From Desulfonatronum lacustre DSM 10312 (GTDB lineage Bacteria; Desulfobacterota; Desulfovibrionia; Desulfovibrionales; Desulfonatronaceae): a DNA stretch of 64,000 nt. Position numbers and translations under genes: made by a program. Below, in pieces: positions 18,904-28,400 of the stretch. The stretch spans positions 137,665 through 201,664 of the forward strand of contig NZ_KI912608.1 of assembly GCF_000519265.1 (NCBI RefSeq). Reading direction: 5' to 3'. Positions within the stretch are counted from its first letter, which is position 1. Each line of letters opens with the position of its first letter. Under the pieces are notes generated by a model. It was not told the DNA's origin and ran no database searches. It was given only the letters and a program-made list of their open reading frames with translations.

Positions 18904-19341
18904 TCACTCGGTCGTGATGCAGTGCAGGTGTGCGGAGGTCGCGCCTGTGACGAATCGATAGGATATTCGCCTGTCAAGTGTTACGAAGCGTCCATTCTGG
19001 TGGACAGCCAATGCCAGCAGGTAGGCGTCCGTAACTTGTCGATGTCCAAGAATTTTGGGCCATTCAAGGATATTCTCATCCAACAGACTGATATCCGCGG
19101 TCCAAAACCTGTGTGATGGATGTCGTGCGGCCTCGGCAAGCCGTTGAGCTACTGCTTGTGCAGGCAAATTCCCAGGGTATGCGGGCTGGGACATGATGCG
19201 TATACAGCCGTTCTGAGTGATGGGACAGGATGCCCATCCGGAATGGATTTCCTTTTTGAGCCACTCAGAAACCGGGATGTGGTGGATATGGCCGGCATCC
19301 AATACGGCGATCAGTACGTTGACGTCCAGGAGAGCCCGCAT
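18904..19341 (-). CDS. vapC: PIN-domain toxin, VapC type
   Basis: A 145-residue predicted ribonuclease. The PIN fold is indicated by the N-terminal MRALLDVNVLIAVLDAGH with the first catalytic aspartate, an internal acidic residue, and the C-terminal TDAYLLALAV and FVTLDRRI segments carrying the other metal-binding aspartates. Its ATG overlaps the antitoxin stop by one base (TGATG), the usual coupled arrangement. VapC proteins cleave tRNA or rRNA when free of antitoxin; this one's target is unknown. Confidence 0.85.
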   Translation of the reverse strand: MRALLDVNVLIAVLDAGHIHHIPVSEWLKKEIHSGWASCPITQNGCIRIMSQPAYPGNLPAQAVAQRLAEAARHPSHRFWTADISLLDENILEWPKILGHRQVTDAYLLALAVHQNGRFVTLDRRISYRFVTGATSAHLHCITTE

Positions 19342-19589
19342 CAGACACCCTCTTGATCCCGCAAGGCATTGACTTGATCATTCCCCACGACATGACCTCG
19401 TGGAGGGAAGGGGCGAAAACCATAAAGGGAAGAGGAAGAAGGGGCTTCTGGTCGGTTATGATCCAGTGAATTCGAGAGGGCTTGTCGGGCCAGTCCTGAG
19501 AGAACTCGACCGACGGAAACCTTTTGGACCCGTGCAAGCTCTTTGGCCACGCTTAAAACATCTTCTTCAATATCCAAAGTTGTCCGCAT
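19341..19589 (-). CDS. Ribbon-helix-helix antitoxin
   Basis: An 82-residue partner of the PIN toxin. The N-terminal MRTTLDIEEDVLSVAKELA is a ribbon-helix-helix DNA-binding motif. It probably autoregulates the pair, and its C-terminal half, rich in Ser/Pro/Gly, would wrap the toxin. GCAGGAG precedes the chosen ATG (complement of 19589); an upstream in-frame ATG at 19616 is less likely. The gene is first in the two-gene unit. Confidence 0.82.
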   Translation of the reverse strand: MRTTLDIEEDVLSVAKELARVQKVSVGRVLSGLARQALSNSLDHNRPEAPSSSSLYGFRPFPPRGHVVGNDQVNALRDQEGV

Positions 19590-19788
19590 AAAAAACTCCT
19601 GCTTTGGTGGTGCCAACGTATCATGATGCTATTGCATCAATGGCTGCTCGTCAATCCGACTGATGGCTTTTACATGTCGTATTTCGCTTGACGGGCAAGC
19701 GTTTTTGGCTTTGTAGTACTTGGGTTCCACATGCAACCAAATATACGCGCCATGCCGGTCGGGCATGGGCAAGAGGGGAAGGGCCGTC

Positions 19789-20400
19789 GTGAATATTGTG
19801 CGTCGATTGTATGACTGGGTGTTGAGTTGGGCCGCGACTCCGTATGGGGCAGCGGCTCTTTTCGTGTTGGCGTTTTTCGAATCCTCGTTCTTTCCAATTC
19901 CGCCGGACCCGTTGCTGATCGCCCTGATTCTCGGAGCCCGGGCCAAGGCGTTCCGGTTCGCCGCGGTCTGTTCCGTCGCTTCGGTCAGCGGGGCGATGCT
20001 GGGATATGCCATCGGCCACTATTCCTGGTGGACCCTCAGCGGAGAATTCACCGCTCTGGCTCAGTTCTTCTTCAATACTGTTCCGGGGTTCACAGTGGAG
20101 AAGTTCGCCATGGTTCAGGGGCTGTTCGAGACCTGGAATTTCTGGATCATTTTCACCGCCGGGTTCACGCCTTTGCCCTACAAGGTGTTCACCATCGCCG
20201 GCGGAGCTTTCGACATCTCCCTGGTTCCGTTCATTCTGGCCTCCCTGGTGGGCCGCTCAGCCCGGTTCTTTCTTGTGGCCTGGCTGATCTGGCGCTTTGG
20301 CGCACAGATCACCACGTTCATCGACAAGTATTTTAATCTTTTGGCCGTGCTGTTCACGGTTTTGCTGGTCGGTGGGTTCATGGTGCTGAAGATGGTGTAG
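19789..20400 (+). CDS. DedA/YqaA-family (SNARE-associated) membrane protein
   Basis: 203 residues with about four or five membrane helices. The family blocks FVLAFFESSFFPIPPDPLL and FTAGFTPLPYKVFTIAGGAF are conserved; the second includes the half-helix motif shared with DedA transporters. Members flip or transport lipid carriers or affect membrane homeostasis. GTG 19789 is chosen because AGAGGGGAAGGG lies just upstream; ATG 19765 in the same frame is an alternative. It is transcribed away from the toxin-antitoxin pair. Confidence 0.85.
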   Translation: MNIVRRLYDWVLSWAATPYGAAALFVLAFFESSFFPIPPDPLLIALILGARAKAFRFAAVCSVASVSGAMLGYAIGHYSWWTLSGEFTALAQFFFNTVPGFTVEKFAMVQGLFETWNFWIIFTAGFTPLPYKVFTIAGGAFDISLVPFILASLVGRSARFFLVAWLIWRFGAQITTFIDKYFNLLAVLFTVLLVGGFMVLKMV

Positions 20401-20436
20401 GGGAAGAGCGGAAGGAAGAAGAGGGACGGGCTGGCA

Positions 20437-20526
20437 CGCATCGAAATCGTGATCGAAATCGATTTCTGGCAACCTTCCGATTTCGATAGCGATTTCGATC
20501 ACGATTTCGATCACGATTTCGATGCG
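20437..20526. repeat. Period-6 ATCGAA hairpin with perfect 25-bp inverted repeat (copy B)
   Basis: The left arm (20437-20461, beginning CGCATCGAAATCG) and right arm (20502-20526, ending CGATTTCGATGCG) are perfect reverse complements over 25 bases. They enclose a 40-base middle with further TTTCGAT units. Read on the minus strand it contains the GGAA-N-CAGAAATCGATTTCGAT core shared with the hairpins near 41.4 and 50.1 kb. It lies between the DedA-like and PaaI-like genes. Confidence 0.85.
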
Positions 20527-20569
20527 AAGAGTTCCTGAGGATCAAGAACAAATTTGCCCTGGGGGGATT

Positions 20570-20971
20570 GTGGAGAAGGTCAAAGGGTATCTCAATGCCA
20601 ATGATCGGCTGGCCCGGTTTTTGGGGATCGAGATCGTGGACATCGGGCCGGGGACGGCCACGGCCCGGATGACCCTGGCCGAGGAGCATACCAACAGTCT
20701 GGGCATGGCCCATGGCGGAACCCTGTTTACCCTGGCGGATCTGGCCTTTGCCGCGGCCTGCAACTCCCACGGCAACGTGGCCCTGGGGGTGCAGGTGAGC
20801 ATTCATTATCACCGGCCCGTTTCCTCGGGCGTCCTGACCGCCGAGGCCAGGGAGCTGACCCAGGGCGGAAGGATGGCCAGTTATCTGGTGGAAGTTCGCG
20901 ATGAGTCCGCCAACCTGGTGGCCTCGTTTCAGGGGCTGGCCTACCGGAAGAAGGAACCGCTTCCTTGCTGA
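20570..20971 (+). CDS. paaI: PaaI-like hotdog thioesterase
   Basis: A 133-residue acyl-CoA thioesterase. The hotdog-fold catalytic region NSLGMAHGGTLFTLADLAFA is well conserved, followed by VSIHYHRPVSSGVLTAEA. GTG 20570 is preferred: it has a G-rich site just upstream and gives MEKVKGYLNANDRLARFLGI. An in-frame ATG at 20522 lies inside the repeat hairpin and would add 16 unconserved residues. PaaI acts in phenylacetate degradation in other bacteria; two PaaK-like ligases are 15-20 kb away but no other phenylacetate genes are seen. The stop overlaps the MATE gene by 7 bases. Confidence 0.85.
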   Translation: MEKVKGYLNANDRLARFLGIEIVDIGPGTATARMTLAEEHTNSLGMAHGGTLFTLADLAFAAACNSHGNVALGVQVSIHYHRPVSSGVLTAEARELTQGGRMASYLVEVRDESANLVASFQGLAYRKKEPLPC

Positions 20972-22377
20972 ACCATCCCAAGGGCGGAACGGTCCCGCCT
21001 CCTCCTCCGAAAAAGATCAACTTTGATCCCGCCGCCTCGCCCACCAAGGCCATCTGGCGGCTGGCCTGGCCTCAGGTGGTGATGATGCTGTTTCACTTCC
21101 TGATCGGCTTTGTCGACGTCTGGGTGGCCGGGCGGATCAGCCGGGACGTGCAGGCCAGCATGGGCATGGTCAGCCAATCCTTTTTCATCTTTCTGGTGGT
21201 GGCCATTGCCGTGAGCAACGGGACCGTTGCCGCCATCAGCCAGTCCTACGGCGCGGGGCTGATCCACCGGGTCCAGCGCTACGTGGGCCTCAGCCTGCAA
21301 ACCGCCGCGGTCTTCGGCGCGGCCTTCCTGGTCTTCGGCTACGCCTTTCAGGGGTCCCTGATCCGGATTCTTCAGACCCCGGAAAGCATGCTCCCGATCA
21401 TGACCTATCTGCTCAGCGTTTACCTGCTGATTCTGCCCGCCTACTATCTGTTCATCATCGGCAACGCCATCCTGCGGGCTCAGCAACTGGTCCTTTATCC
21501 GCTGTACTGCATGATGTTGGTGGCCGGGCTGAACACCTTCGGAGATTTCGCCCTGGGGCTGGGCATGTTCGGCTTTCCGGATCTGGGGTACAAGGGGCTG
21601 GCCTGGAGCACCTTCGGCTCGGTTCTGGCCGGCGGGCTGTTCAATGTCTGGGTTCTGCGCCGCAGAAGGCTTCTGGTGCGCAGAAGCTTCGCCCCCTGGA
21701 AATGGATTCGGTGCGCCTTTCCCTACTTGTTCCGGGTGGCCTGGCCCGCCGGGGTGATGCAGTTGGTCTGGCACTCCGCCTACATCACCTTGTTTTCCAT
21801 CACCGCCAGCCTGCCCGCGGGCAGCGTGGTGGCCTTGGCCGGGATGAGCGCCGGAATGCGGGTGGAATCGCTGATGTTCCTGCCTGGTTTCGCCTTCAAT
21901 TTCACGGCTGGAATCCTTGTGGGACACTACCTGGGGGCCAGAAAACCCGAGGAAGCCAAGCGGATGGGCTACCGCATCCTGGGCCAGGGCCTGCTGGTGA
22001 TCTGCCTGCTGACCGTGGTCCTCTGGCAATTCCTGGAACCCATCGCCGCCTTCGTCGCCCCGGACCCGGAGGTCCGGGACGAGGCGGTGAACTACCTGCG
22101 CTACAACCTCGCGGCCATGCCCTTTCTGCTGATCTCCATGATCCTGGGAGGGGCGCTCACCGGGGCCGGGGCGACCATCTACCAGTCCCTGATCATGGGC
22201 GGCTCGGCCTGGCTGGTGCGCATCCCCCTGGCCTTCGTCCTGGGCCATCTGATCTTTGCCCAGGCCACCGGAATCTGGCTGGCCATGTTTCTGTCCATGG
22301 CCGTCCAGGCCCTCTGCGTGGCCTACGTCTACCAGTTCTGGAACTGGCAGCGCTTCGCCATGCGCAAGCAGCGGTGA
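20965..22377 (+). CDS. MATE-family multidrug/cation exporter
   Basis: A 470-residue inner-membrane transporter with about 12 predicted helices in two similar halves. Family-typical segments include the first helix region LAWPQVVMMLFHFLIGFVDV and, in the second half, GMSAGMRVESLMFLPGFAF. It is expected to expel organic cations in exchange for H+ or Na+. The start is probably TTG 20965, with AAGGAA upstream and a 7-base overlap with the thioesterase gene; no ATG lies before the first membrane helix. The substrate is unknown. Confidence 0.85.
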   Translation: MLNHPKGGTVPPPPPKKINFDPAASPTKAIWRLAWPQVVMMLFHFLIGFVDVWVAGRISRDVQASMGMVSQSFFIFLVVAIAVSNGTVAAISQSYGAGLIHRVQRYVGLSLQTAAVFGAAFLVFGYAFQGSLIRILQTPESMLPIMTYLLSVYLLILPAYYLFIIGNAILRAQQLVLYPLYCMMLVAGLNTFGDFALGLGMFGFPDLGYKGLAWSTFGSVLAGGLFNVWVLRRRRLLVRRSFAPWKWIRCAFPYLFRVAWPAGVMQLVWHSAYITLFSITASLPAGSVVALAGMSAGMRVESLMFLPGFAFNFTAGILVGHYLGARKPEEAKRMGYRILGQGLLVICLLTVVLWQFLEPIAAFVAPDPEVRDEAVNYLRYNLAAMPFLLISMILGGALTGAGATIYQSLIMGGSAWLVRIPLAFVLGHLIFAQATGIWLAMFLSMAVQALCVAYVYQFWNWQRFAMRKQR

Positions 22378-22391
22378 GGGAGGCAAGAAGG

Positions 22392-24092
22392 TTACTGTAC
22401 CCGAACGTCCGCGGCGATGACCCCGAGGATGCGACCTTCGGCATCGCGGAAGGGCGTGGACACGGTGATGCAGGGTTCTCCAGAGGCTTGGGACGTGTAG
22501 ACATTGGAGATGTAAGGGATGGGGGTGCGCATGGCCTCGGTGAACCAGGGGCGGGCGCTCCAGTCTTTGCCGAAGGCATTCCGGTCCGAGGAGGATTCCA
22601 GGCTCGGTCTGGGGATGTTCGCCGTGAGCTGGATGCCTTGGGCGTCGGTGATGTAGAGCAGTTCGAGAAAATTATTGCGGCGGACGGTTTCGCGCATCGT
22701 TGTTTCCATCGCCTTACGGTCCAGGGAGAGGACCTCCTTGGAGCGGGCCAGGGAGTCGACCAGCTCTTGCACGGCCCCTTTGCCGATCAACTCGAAGACC
22801 CTGGTCAGGGTGATCAGGTCCCGAACTCGGCGGGAGAGGTTGTCAATTTCAGAAAGGGAACGGCTCATGTCGTCCTGGGTGGTGGTGGAGATGGAGCTGA
22901 CCTCGGTCAATGTCCTGGTAATCTCCTCGCTGGCCTTGGATTGCTGATGCACGGCCTCTGCGATGGATTGGGCTTGAAGGGCCGATTCCTGGGACAGATC
23001 GACGATTTCGGCCAAAGACGCTCCGGATTCGTTGGACAGAGCCACGGTCTTGTCCACCAGATCCATGGTTTCGCGGACCTCTTGAACCGCTTTTCGGACA
23101 CGGGTTTGGATTGCCTGCACTTCATGCCCCACATCCTTGGTGGCGTTCATGGTTTTTTCGGCCAGCTTGCGCACCTCGTCGGCCACCACGGCGAAACCAC
23201 GCCCGGCGTTCCCGGCCCGAGCCGCCTCGATGGCCGCGTTCAGGGCCAATAGGTTGGTCTGGTCCGCGATGTCCGAGATGACGTCCATGATCCCATCGAT
23301 GGTTTCGGCCTGACGCCCCAGTTCGGCGATGGAGCCGGACAACTCGCCGCCCTTGTCGGCCACGGCCGTGACCGCGTCCAGGGTTTCCCGAACGATTCGC
23401 GCTCCGGCCTCTGCCCTGCTTCGGGCCTGGGATGAACTGGTTGAGGCGTCCCCCGCGTGGCGGGCCGCTTCCAGAATGGAGGCGTTCATCTGCTCCATGG
23501 CCGCGGCGGCTTCGATGGTGTGCCGCTGTTGACGCTGGGCGCCCTGGTCCGCCTGGTCCACGGCTGCTTTCAGTTTCTCGGCCTCCCGGGTGATCCCGCC
23601 TACCGATTCCCGAAGCACGTCCACGGCGGACCGAATGGTCCCGCAGCGGGCCTGTTCAGCCCCGGACAAGGTTTGGGACAGGGCTGTGCTTGTGGATTGC
23701 AGTTGCCCGGAAAGGGAGTGGCGCTTTGCGGTTTCCTGATGGTTACGCCGGACCACGTCTTGATAGGCCGACACAAGCCCGGCCAGTTCCCGCTCCAGGC
23801 CATCCAGGTTTGGAAAATGAATTGTTTCCGGTGAGTTCGGGGCGGACCCGGGTAGGTCGGCCTGTTCAGGGCGACCGGAAGTGTCCGTCGCGAGGCGCAG
23901 CAGATGGATGGCGCGTTGGACATTTTTGTCTCGACGATGGCCAAGGCCGAGGACAGCCCCCAGGCTGAGCAGAGCCGCCGGAATCAGAGCCCATCGAAGC
24001 TCTGCGAGGGTGGTCCCGTGAAGCAAGGAAAGGACGAGCAGGGCCAGAAAAATGCCGGCCAGGATCAATGTGAGCGAAAGATGTGATTTCAT
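22392..24092 (-). CDS. Methyl-accepting chemotaxis protein with C-terminal Cache/PDC-like domain
   Basis: A 566-residue chemoreceptor-like protein. Two adjacent N-terminal membrane helices (about 5-25 and 33-51) have almost no loop between them, so there is no external sensor. The signalling domain has its conserved tip ([20 protein letters not shown]) in mid-protein. After it, about residues 460-566 resemble a PDC/Cache sensor fold: [30 protein letters not shown] and [18 protein letters not shown]. That places ligand sensing on the cytoplasmic side and C-terminal to the signalling domain, an inverted architecture. It converges with the MATE gene, 14 bases apart. Confidence 0.9.
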   Translation of the reverse strand: MKSHLSLTLILAGIFLALLVLSLLHGTTLAELRWALIPAALLSLGAVLGLGHRRDKNVQRAIHLLRLATDTSGRPEQADLPGSAPNSPETIHFPNLDGLERELAGLVSAYQDVVRRNHQETAKRHSLSGQLQSTSTALSQTLSGAEQARCGTIRSAVDVLRESVGGITREAEKLKAAVDQADQGAQRQQRHTIEAAAAMEQMNASILEAARHAGDASTSSSQARSRAEAGARIVRETLDAVTAVADKGGELSGSIAELGRQAETIDGIMDVISDIADQTNLLALNAAIEAARAGNAGRGFAVVADEVRKLAEKTMNATKDVGHEVQAIQTRVRKAVQEVRETMDLVDKTVALSNESGASLAEIVDLSQESALQAQSIAEAVHQQSKASEEITRTLTEVSSISTTTQDDMSRSLSEIDNLSRRVRDLITLTRVFELIGKGAVQELVDSLARSKEVLSLDRKAMETTMRETVRRNNFLELLYITDAQGIQLTANIPRPSLESSSDRNAFGKDWSARPWFTEAMRTPIPYISNVYTSQASGEPCITVSTPFRDAEGRILGVIAADVRVQ

Positions 24093-24395
24093 GGCTGTGT
24101 TTCAGTGACGACGCAGAGGTTTGATGGTGAACGACGCTCGTGACGCCAAGCACGAGAGAATCGTGCTTGGAGCGGAACATCGGAGGCGCGGAACACCCGG
24201 CTTGCTGGCACGAATACTGAGTGTTGCTTGAAATGTAAAACTGAGCATCGATAAGGCTTGATGGCATCGAATACATTTTGGAAAGCTGCTTTTCCTGGTT
24301 TTTGGTGGATTGGCTCGGTTTTTGGGGTGGTCTGTTTTGACGGAAATGGATTTTTCGCAGTTCTGTTGCCGTGAAGGCGAAGACAGGGGATGAGC

Positions 24396-25316
24396 ATGGA
24401 GTCGTCGATTTTTTTGTTTTCAGAAAATATACCCGAACTGTTCCACGGCTCGACACCCGAGGGCATGGCTTCGGTCCATCCGCTTTGGGACCGGGCAATG
24501 CGGCAGTGGGGGCCGTGGCGCGAGGGGAGGGCGGCCCTTGATGACCCTGACGGCGGCGTTCTGGGGATCACGGGATGGACCGCCGATCGAAACGGGACGG
24601 GTAATGTCTTTTTGTGTCGAGACTGCTCATCGGCCTTTGACCTGGCCTGGAGGTTGAACAACTGGGGCTTGCTGGCGGAATGGGACGCAGTGATCGCCGT
24701 GACCCAGTGGACCGGGCGGGGGCAGGTTCGGCGGCCGTGGCAATCGCTGCCGGGCAATCTGCATGTGGTCTGGCGAACGCCGTTGGTTCCGAGCGACTGG
24801 GACGGTCTGACGTCCCTGGTTCCGGCCTGGCTTACGGCCCGGGTTCTTGGAAGCCTTGGCTGGGAGGTTCGGCTGAAGTGGCCCAATGATCTGGTCTGGA
24901 ACGGGTGGAAGGTCGGCGGGATTCTGGCCGAGCAGCGCGGAGAAGCCGTGATGGTCGGACTGGGATTGAACCTGGCCGCGGCTCCGCCTCCGAACATGCT
25001 CCGGGATGGCGCGACGTTTCCGGCCGGGTCCATGGGCGGTCGAATCGGTCCGGCAACGTGCTGGGATCGGCTTGTTTCCCAGTACGAATCTTGGTACAGA
25101 TACAACTTGCCCGTACTCCGGCCCGAGCATTTCGCCGAGGCCTTTTCGGACGTTCTGCTGTGGAAAGGACGCTCCGTTGTCGTCGCGGACCACGACGAGG
25201 GCCATGCCGAACTCCGCGGGGTGGTGCTGGGATTGGCCGCTGACGGTGGCTTGCTGCTTTCCGTGGACGGTCAGGTGCGCCGAATCGCCTCCGGGGAGAT
25301 TCGGCCCCTTGCGTAA
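24396..25316 (+). CDS. birA: Biotin-protein ligase (BirA-type, no DNA-binding domain)
   Basis: Activates biotin with ATP and attaches it to a carboxylase lysine. The protein has 306 residues. The catalytic domain has WTGRGQVRRPWQSLPGN (biotinyl-adenylate loop) and KWPNDLVWNGWKVGGIL, and a small C-terminal SH3-like domain (RGVVLGLAADGGLLLSV). The N-terminal about 80 residues do not look like the helix-turn-helix of repressor-type BirA. AGGGGA five bases before ATG 24396 supports this start; ATG 24390 is also in frame. It lies directly upstream of pyc, its likely substrate. The 297 bases upstream show nothing identifiable. Confidence 0.9.
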   Translation: MESSIFLFSENIPELFHGSTPEGMASVHPLWDRAMRQWGPWREGRAALDDPDGGVLGITGWTADRNGTGNVFLCRDCSSAFDLAWRLNNWGLLAEWDAVIAVTQWTGRGQVRRPWQSLPGNLHVVWRTPLVPSDWDGLTSLVPAWLTARVLGSLGWEVRLKWPNDLVWNGWKVGGILAEQRGEAVMVGLGLNLAAAPPPNMLRDGATFPAGSMGGRIGPATCWDRLVSQYESWYRYNLPVLRPEHFAEAFSDVLLWKGRSVVVADHDEGHAELRGVVLGLAADGGLLLSVDGQVRRIASGEIRPLA

Positions 25317-25464
25317 GATTAAGGATGTGGGGGCTAGGAAAGTTGAACTGGAAAGTGGGGCGGGAGAGGGTAACGGCGAAACCGGTTTTTCTCACGCGAC
25401 CAGGTCCGCAGGTTGCGACACCAGGACTATAATGAAACCGCACAACCGAGGAAAGGGATGATTG

Positions 25465-28400
25465 ATGGCAACGAAGACATTTGAGCAAGTGGCCAGGGAA
25501 ATTGAAGGAAAGCCGATTCTCGTGGCGAACCGGGGCATTCCGGCCCGGCGGATCGTCCGCTCCATTCAGGAGGTTTTTCACGCCATACCGATCATGACGG
25601 CCACGGACGTGGACAAGACCGCGCCGTTCACCGCCGGGGCCCAGGAATTGTTGCTGCTGGGGGAGAATCCTCGGGCGTATCTGGACATCGATCTGATCAT
25701 CCGCAAGGCCAAGGCCCGCGGCGTGATCGCCATTCATCCCGGCTGGGGCTTCGCTTCCGAGGATCAATCCTTTCCGGAGAAATGCGCCGCCGCCGGGATC
25801 ACCTTCATCGGGCCTCCGCCGGAAGCCATGCACTTGCTCGGCAATAAGGTCGAGGTCCGGAAGCTGGCCAAAAGGCTGGGTGTCCCGGTGGTTCCCGGCT
25901 CCGACGGTGCGGTGAGCGTGGCTGAGGCCAGAGAGATCGCTTATTCCTTGGGGTTCCCGGTGATGCTCAAAGCCGAGGGTGGCGGCGGCGGGCGGGGCAT
26001 CTACGAGGTCTTCAAGCCCGAGCAGTTGGAACGGGCCTTTGCCAAAGCCTCGGCCCTGGCCGAGGCCTCCTTCGGCAACCCCCGGCTGTACGTGGAGAAG
26101 CTGCTGACCTCGGTGCGGCATATTGAAATTCAGATCGTGGCGGACCAGTACGGAAACTCCCACGCCCTGGACGAACGGGACTGCACGGTGCAACGCAACC
26201 ATCAGAAGCTGGTGGAAATAACTCCCTCGCCTTGGCCGAAGTTTACCCCGGAACTGCGGGAACGGTTGAAGAAATACGCCTGCGAGCTGTCCACCAGCGT
26301 GGGCTATTACTCGCTGGCCACCGTGGAATTCCTCCTGGATGAGAACGCGACCCCCTATTTGATTGAGGTGAACACCCGCTTGCAGGTGGAGCACGGCATC
26401 ACCGAGTGCCGCTACGGGATCGACCTGGTTGAGGAGCAGATCGCCATCGCCTTCGGGGCCAAGCTGCGCTTTTCCAAAAAGACCACCCTGCCGTCCAACC
26501 ATGCCATGCAGGTGCGCATCAACTGCGAAGACCCGCAGCAGAATTTTTCACCCAACTCCGGGACACTCACCCGGTATATCTCCCCGGGCAGTCAGGGCAT
26601 CCGCGTGGATTCCTGCGTTTCCGTGGGCTATGAGTTCCCGGCCCAGTACGATTCCGCGGCCTCGCTGCTCATCGCCTATGGCCGCGACTGGGAAAAGATT
26701 CTGGGTATCATGAGCCGGGCCCTGCGGGAATACATCGTCGGCGGGGTGAAGACGACCATCCCGTTTCACCGTCAGATCATGCTCCACCCTGAATTCCGGT
26801 CCGGCGACTACGACACCAATTTTATCGCCAAAACCCCGGAACTCCTGGAATACGTGGACAAGGAGCCCCAGGCCCTGCGCCTTTCCCGCCTGGTGGCCGA
26901 GATTTCCGCCCACGGCCACAACCCCTACGTCCAACTCGGCGAATACCGGGGCCGACATGACAAGCGCGTGGGCCGGTTCTCGCCGGTGCTGCCGCATATC
27001 GACTTCGAGGCCCATAAGCCCGCCTATCCTCGCGGAGACCGGTTGGCTCTTCTGGACTACATCCGGGATTCCGGGCTGGTCCACTTCGTGGACACCACCA
27101 CCCGCGACCTGACCCAGTCCAACAGCGGCAATCGTTTCCGGCTGGCCGAGGACCGGCTGATCGGGCCGTACCTGGACAACTGCGGCTTCTTCTCCCTGGA
27201 AAACGGCGGCGGGGCCCACTACCACGTGGCCATGCTGGCCAACATGACCTACCCCTTCACCGAGGCCATGGAGTGGAACCAGTTCGCGCCCAAGACCATG
27301 AAGCAGATCCTGATCCGCTCCACCAACGTTTTGGGGTATAAGCCGCAATCCAAAAACGTGATGCGCTTGACCGGGGAAATGGTCTGCGAGCACTACCACG
27401 TGATTCGCTGTTTCGACTTCCTGAACCACATCGAAAACATGCGTCCCTTCGCCGAAGTGGTGTTGAACTCCCGTGAGCATATCTTCGAACCGGCCATTTC
27501 GATGTCTTGGGCCCAGGGGTTCGACGTCCCGCATTATCTGGGCGTGGTGGAGGAAATCCTGGACATGGTTTCCGGGGTCACGGGCATGGACCGGACCAAG
27601 GCCACCCGGCATTTTGCCCTGGGCTTGAAGGACATGGCCGGGGTCTGCCCGCCGCGGTTCATGCGGGAGTTGGTGGGGGCGATTCGCGGCAAATATCCCG
27701 AGCTGGTGATCCATTATCACCGCCACTACACCGACGGCCTCTTCGTTCCCGCGGTGGGCGCGGCGGCCCAGGCCGGGGCGCATATCGTGGACGTGGGCAT
27801 CGGCGCGGCGGTGCGCTGGTACGGCCAGGGCGAGGTACTGTCCACGGCTGCCTACCTGGAAGACGAACTGGGACTGAAGACCAACCTGAACAAGGAGATG
27901 ATCCGGACCTGCGGCTTCGTGCTCAAGCAGATCATGCCTTACTACGACCGCTACACCGCGCCGTATTTCCAGGGTATCGACCACGACGTGGTGGAGCACG
28001 CCATGCCGGGCGGGGCGACGTCTTCTTCCCAGGAAGGGGCGATGAAGCAGGGCTACATTCACCTGCTGCCGTACATGCTCAAATTCCTGGCCGGGACGCG
28101 CAAGATCGTCCGGTACCACGACGTCACGCCCGGATCTCAGGTTACGTGGAATACGGCGTTTCTGGCCGTGACCGGGGCGTTCAAGCAGGGCGGCGAGCGG
28201 GCCGTGCGGCGGATGCTCCAGGTGTTGGAAGCCGTGACCACCATTCCGGAGGCTGAACTGTCTGACGATATTCGTCGGGCCCGCCTGGAGCTGTACGTGC
28301 ACAGCAATGACGCGTTTCGTAATCTACTGCTGGGCAAGTTCGGGCGGCTGCCCCTGGGTTTTCCGGCGGACTGGGTCTACGAGAGCGCCTTTGGTCCGGA

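Noticed and set aside
24093-24389. Possible sigma-54 site in the gap before birA (TGGCACG at about 24209)
   Set aside because: The required TTGC does not occur at the proper distance, so it is a chance match to the -24 half.
26548-28302. 584-residue antisense frame opposite pyc
   Set aside because: The pyc strand encodes a clearly conserved enzyme; the antisense product resembles nothing and follows its codon bias.
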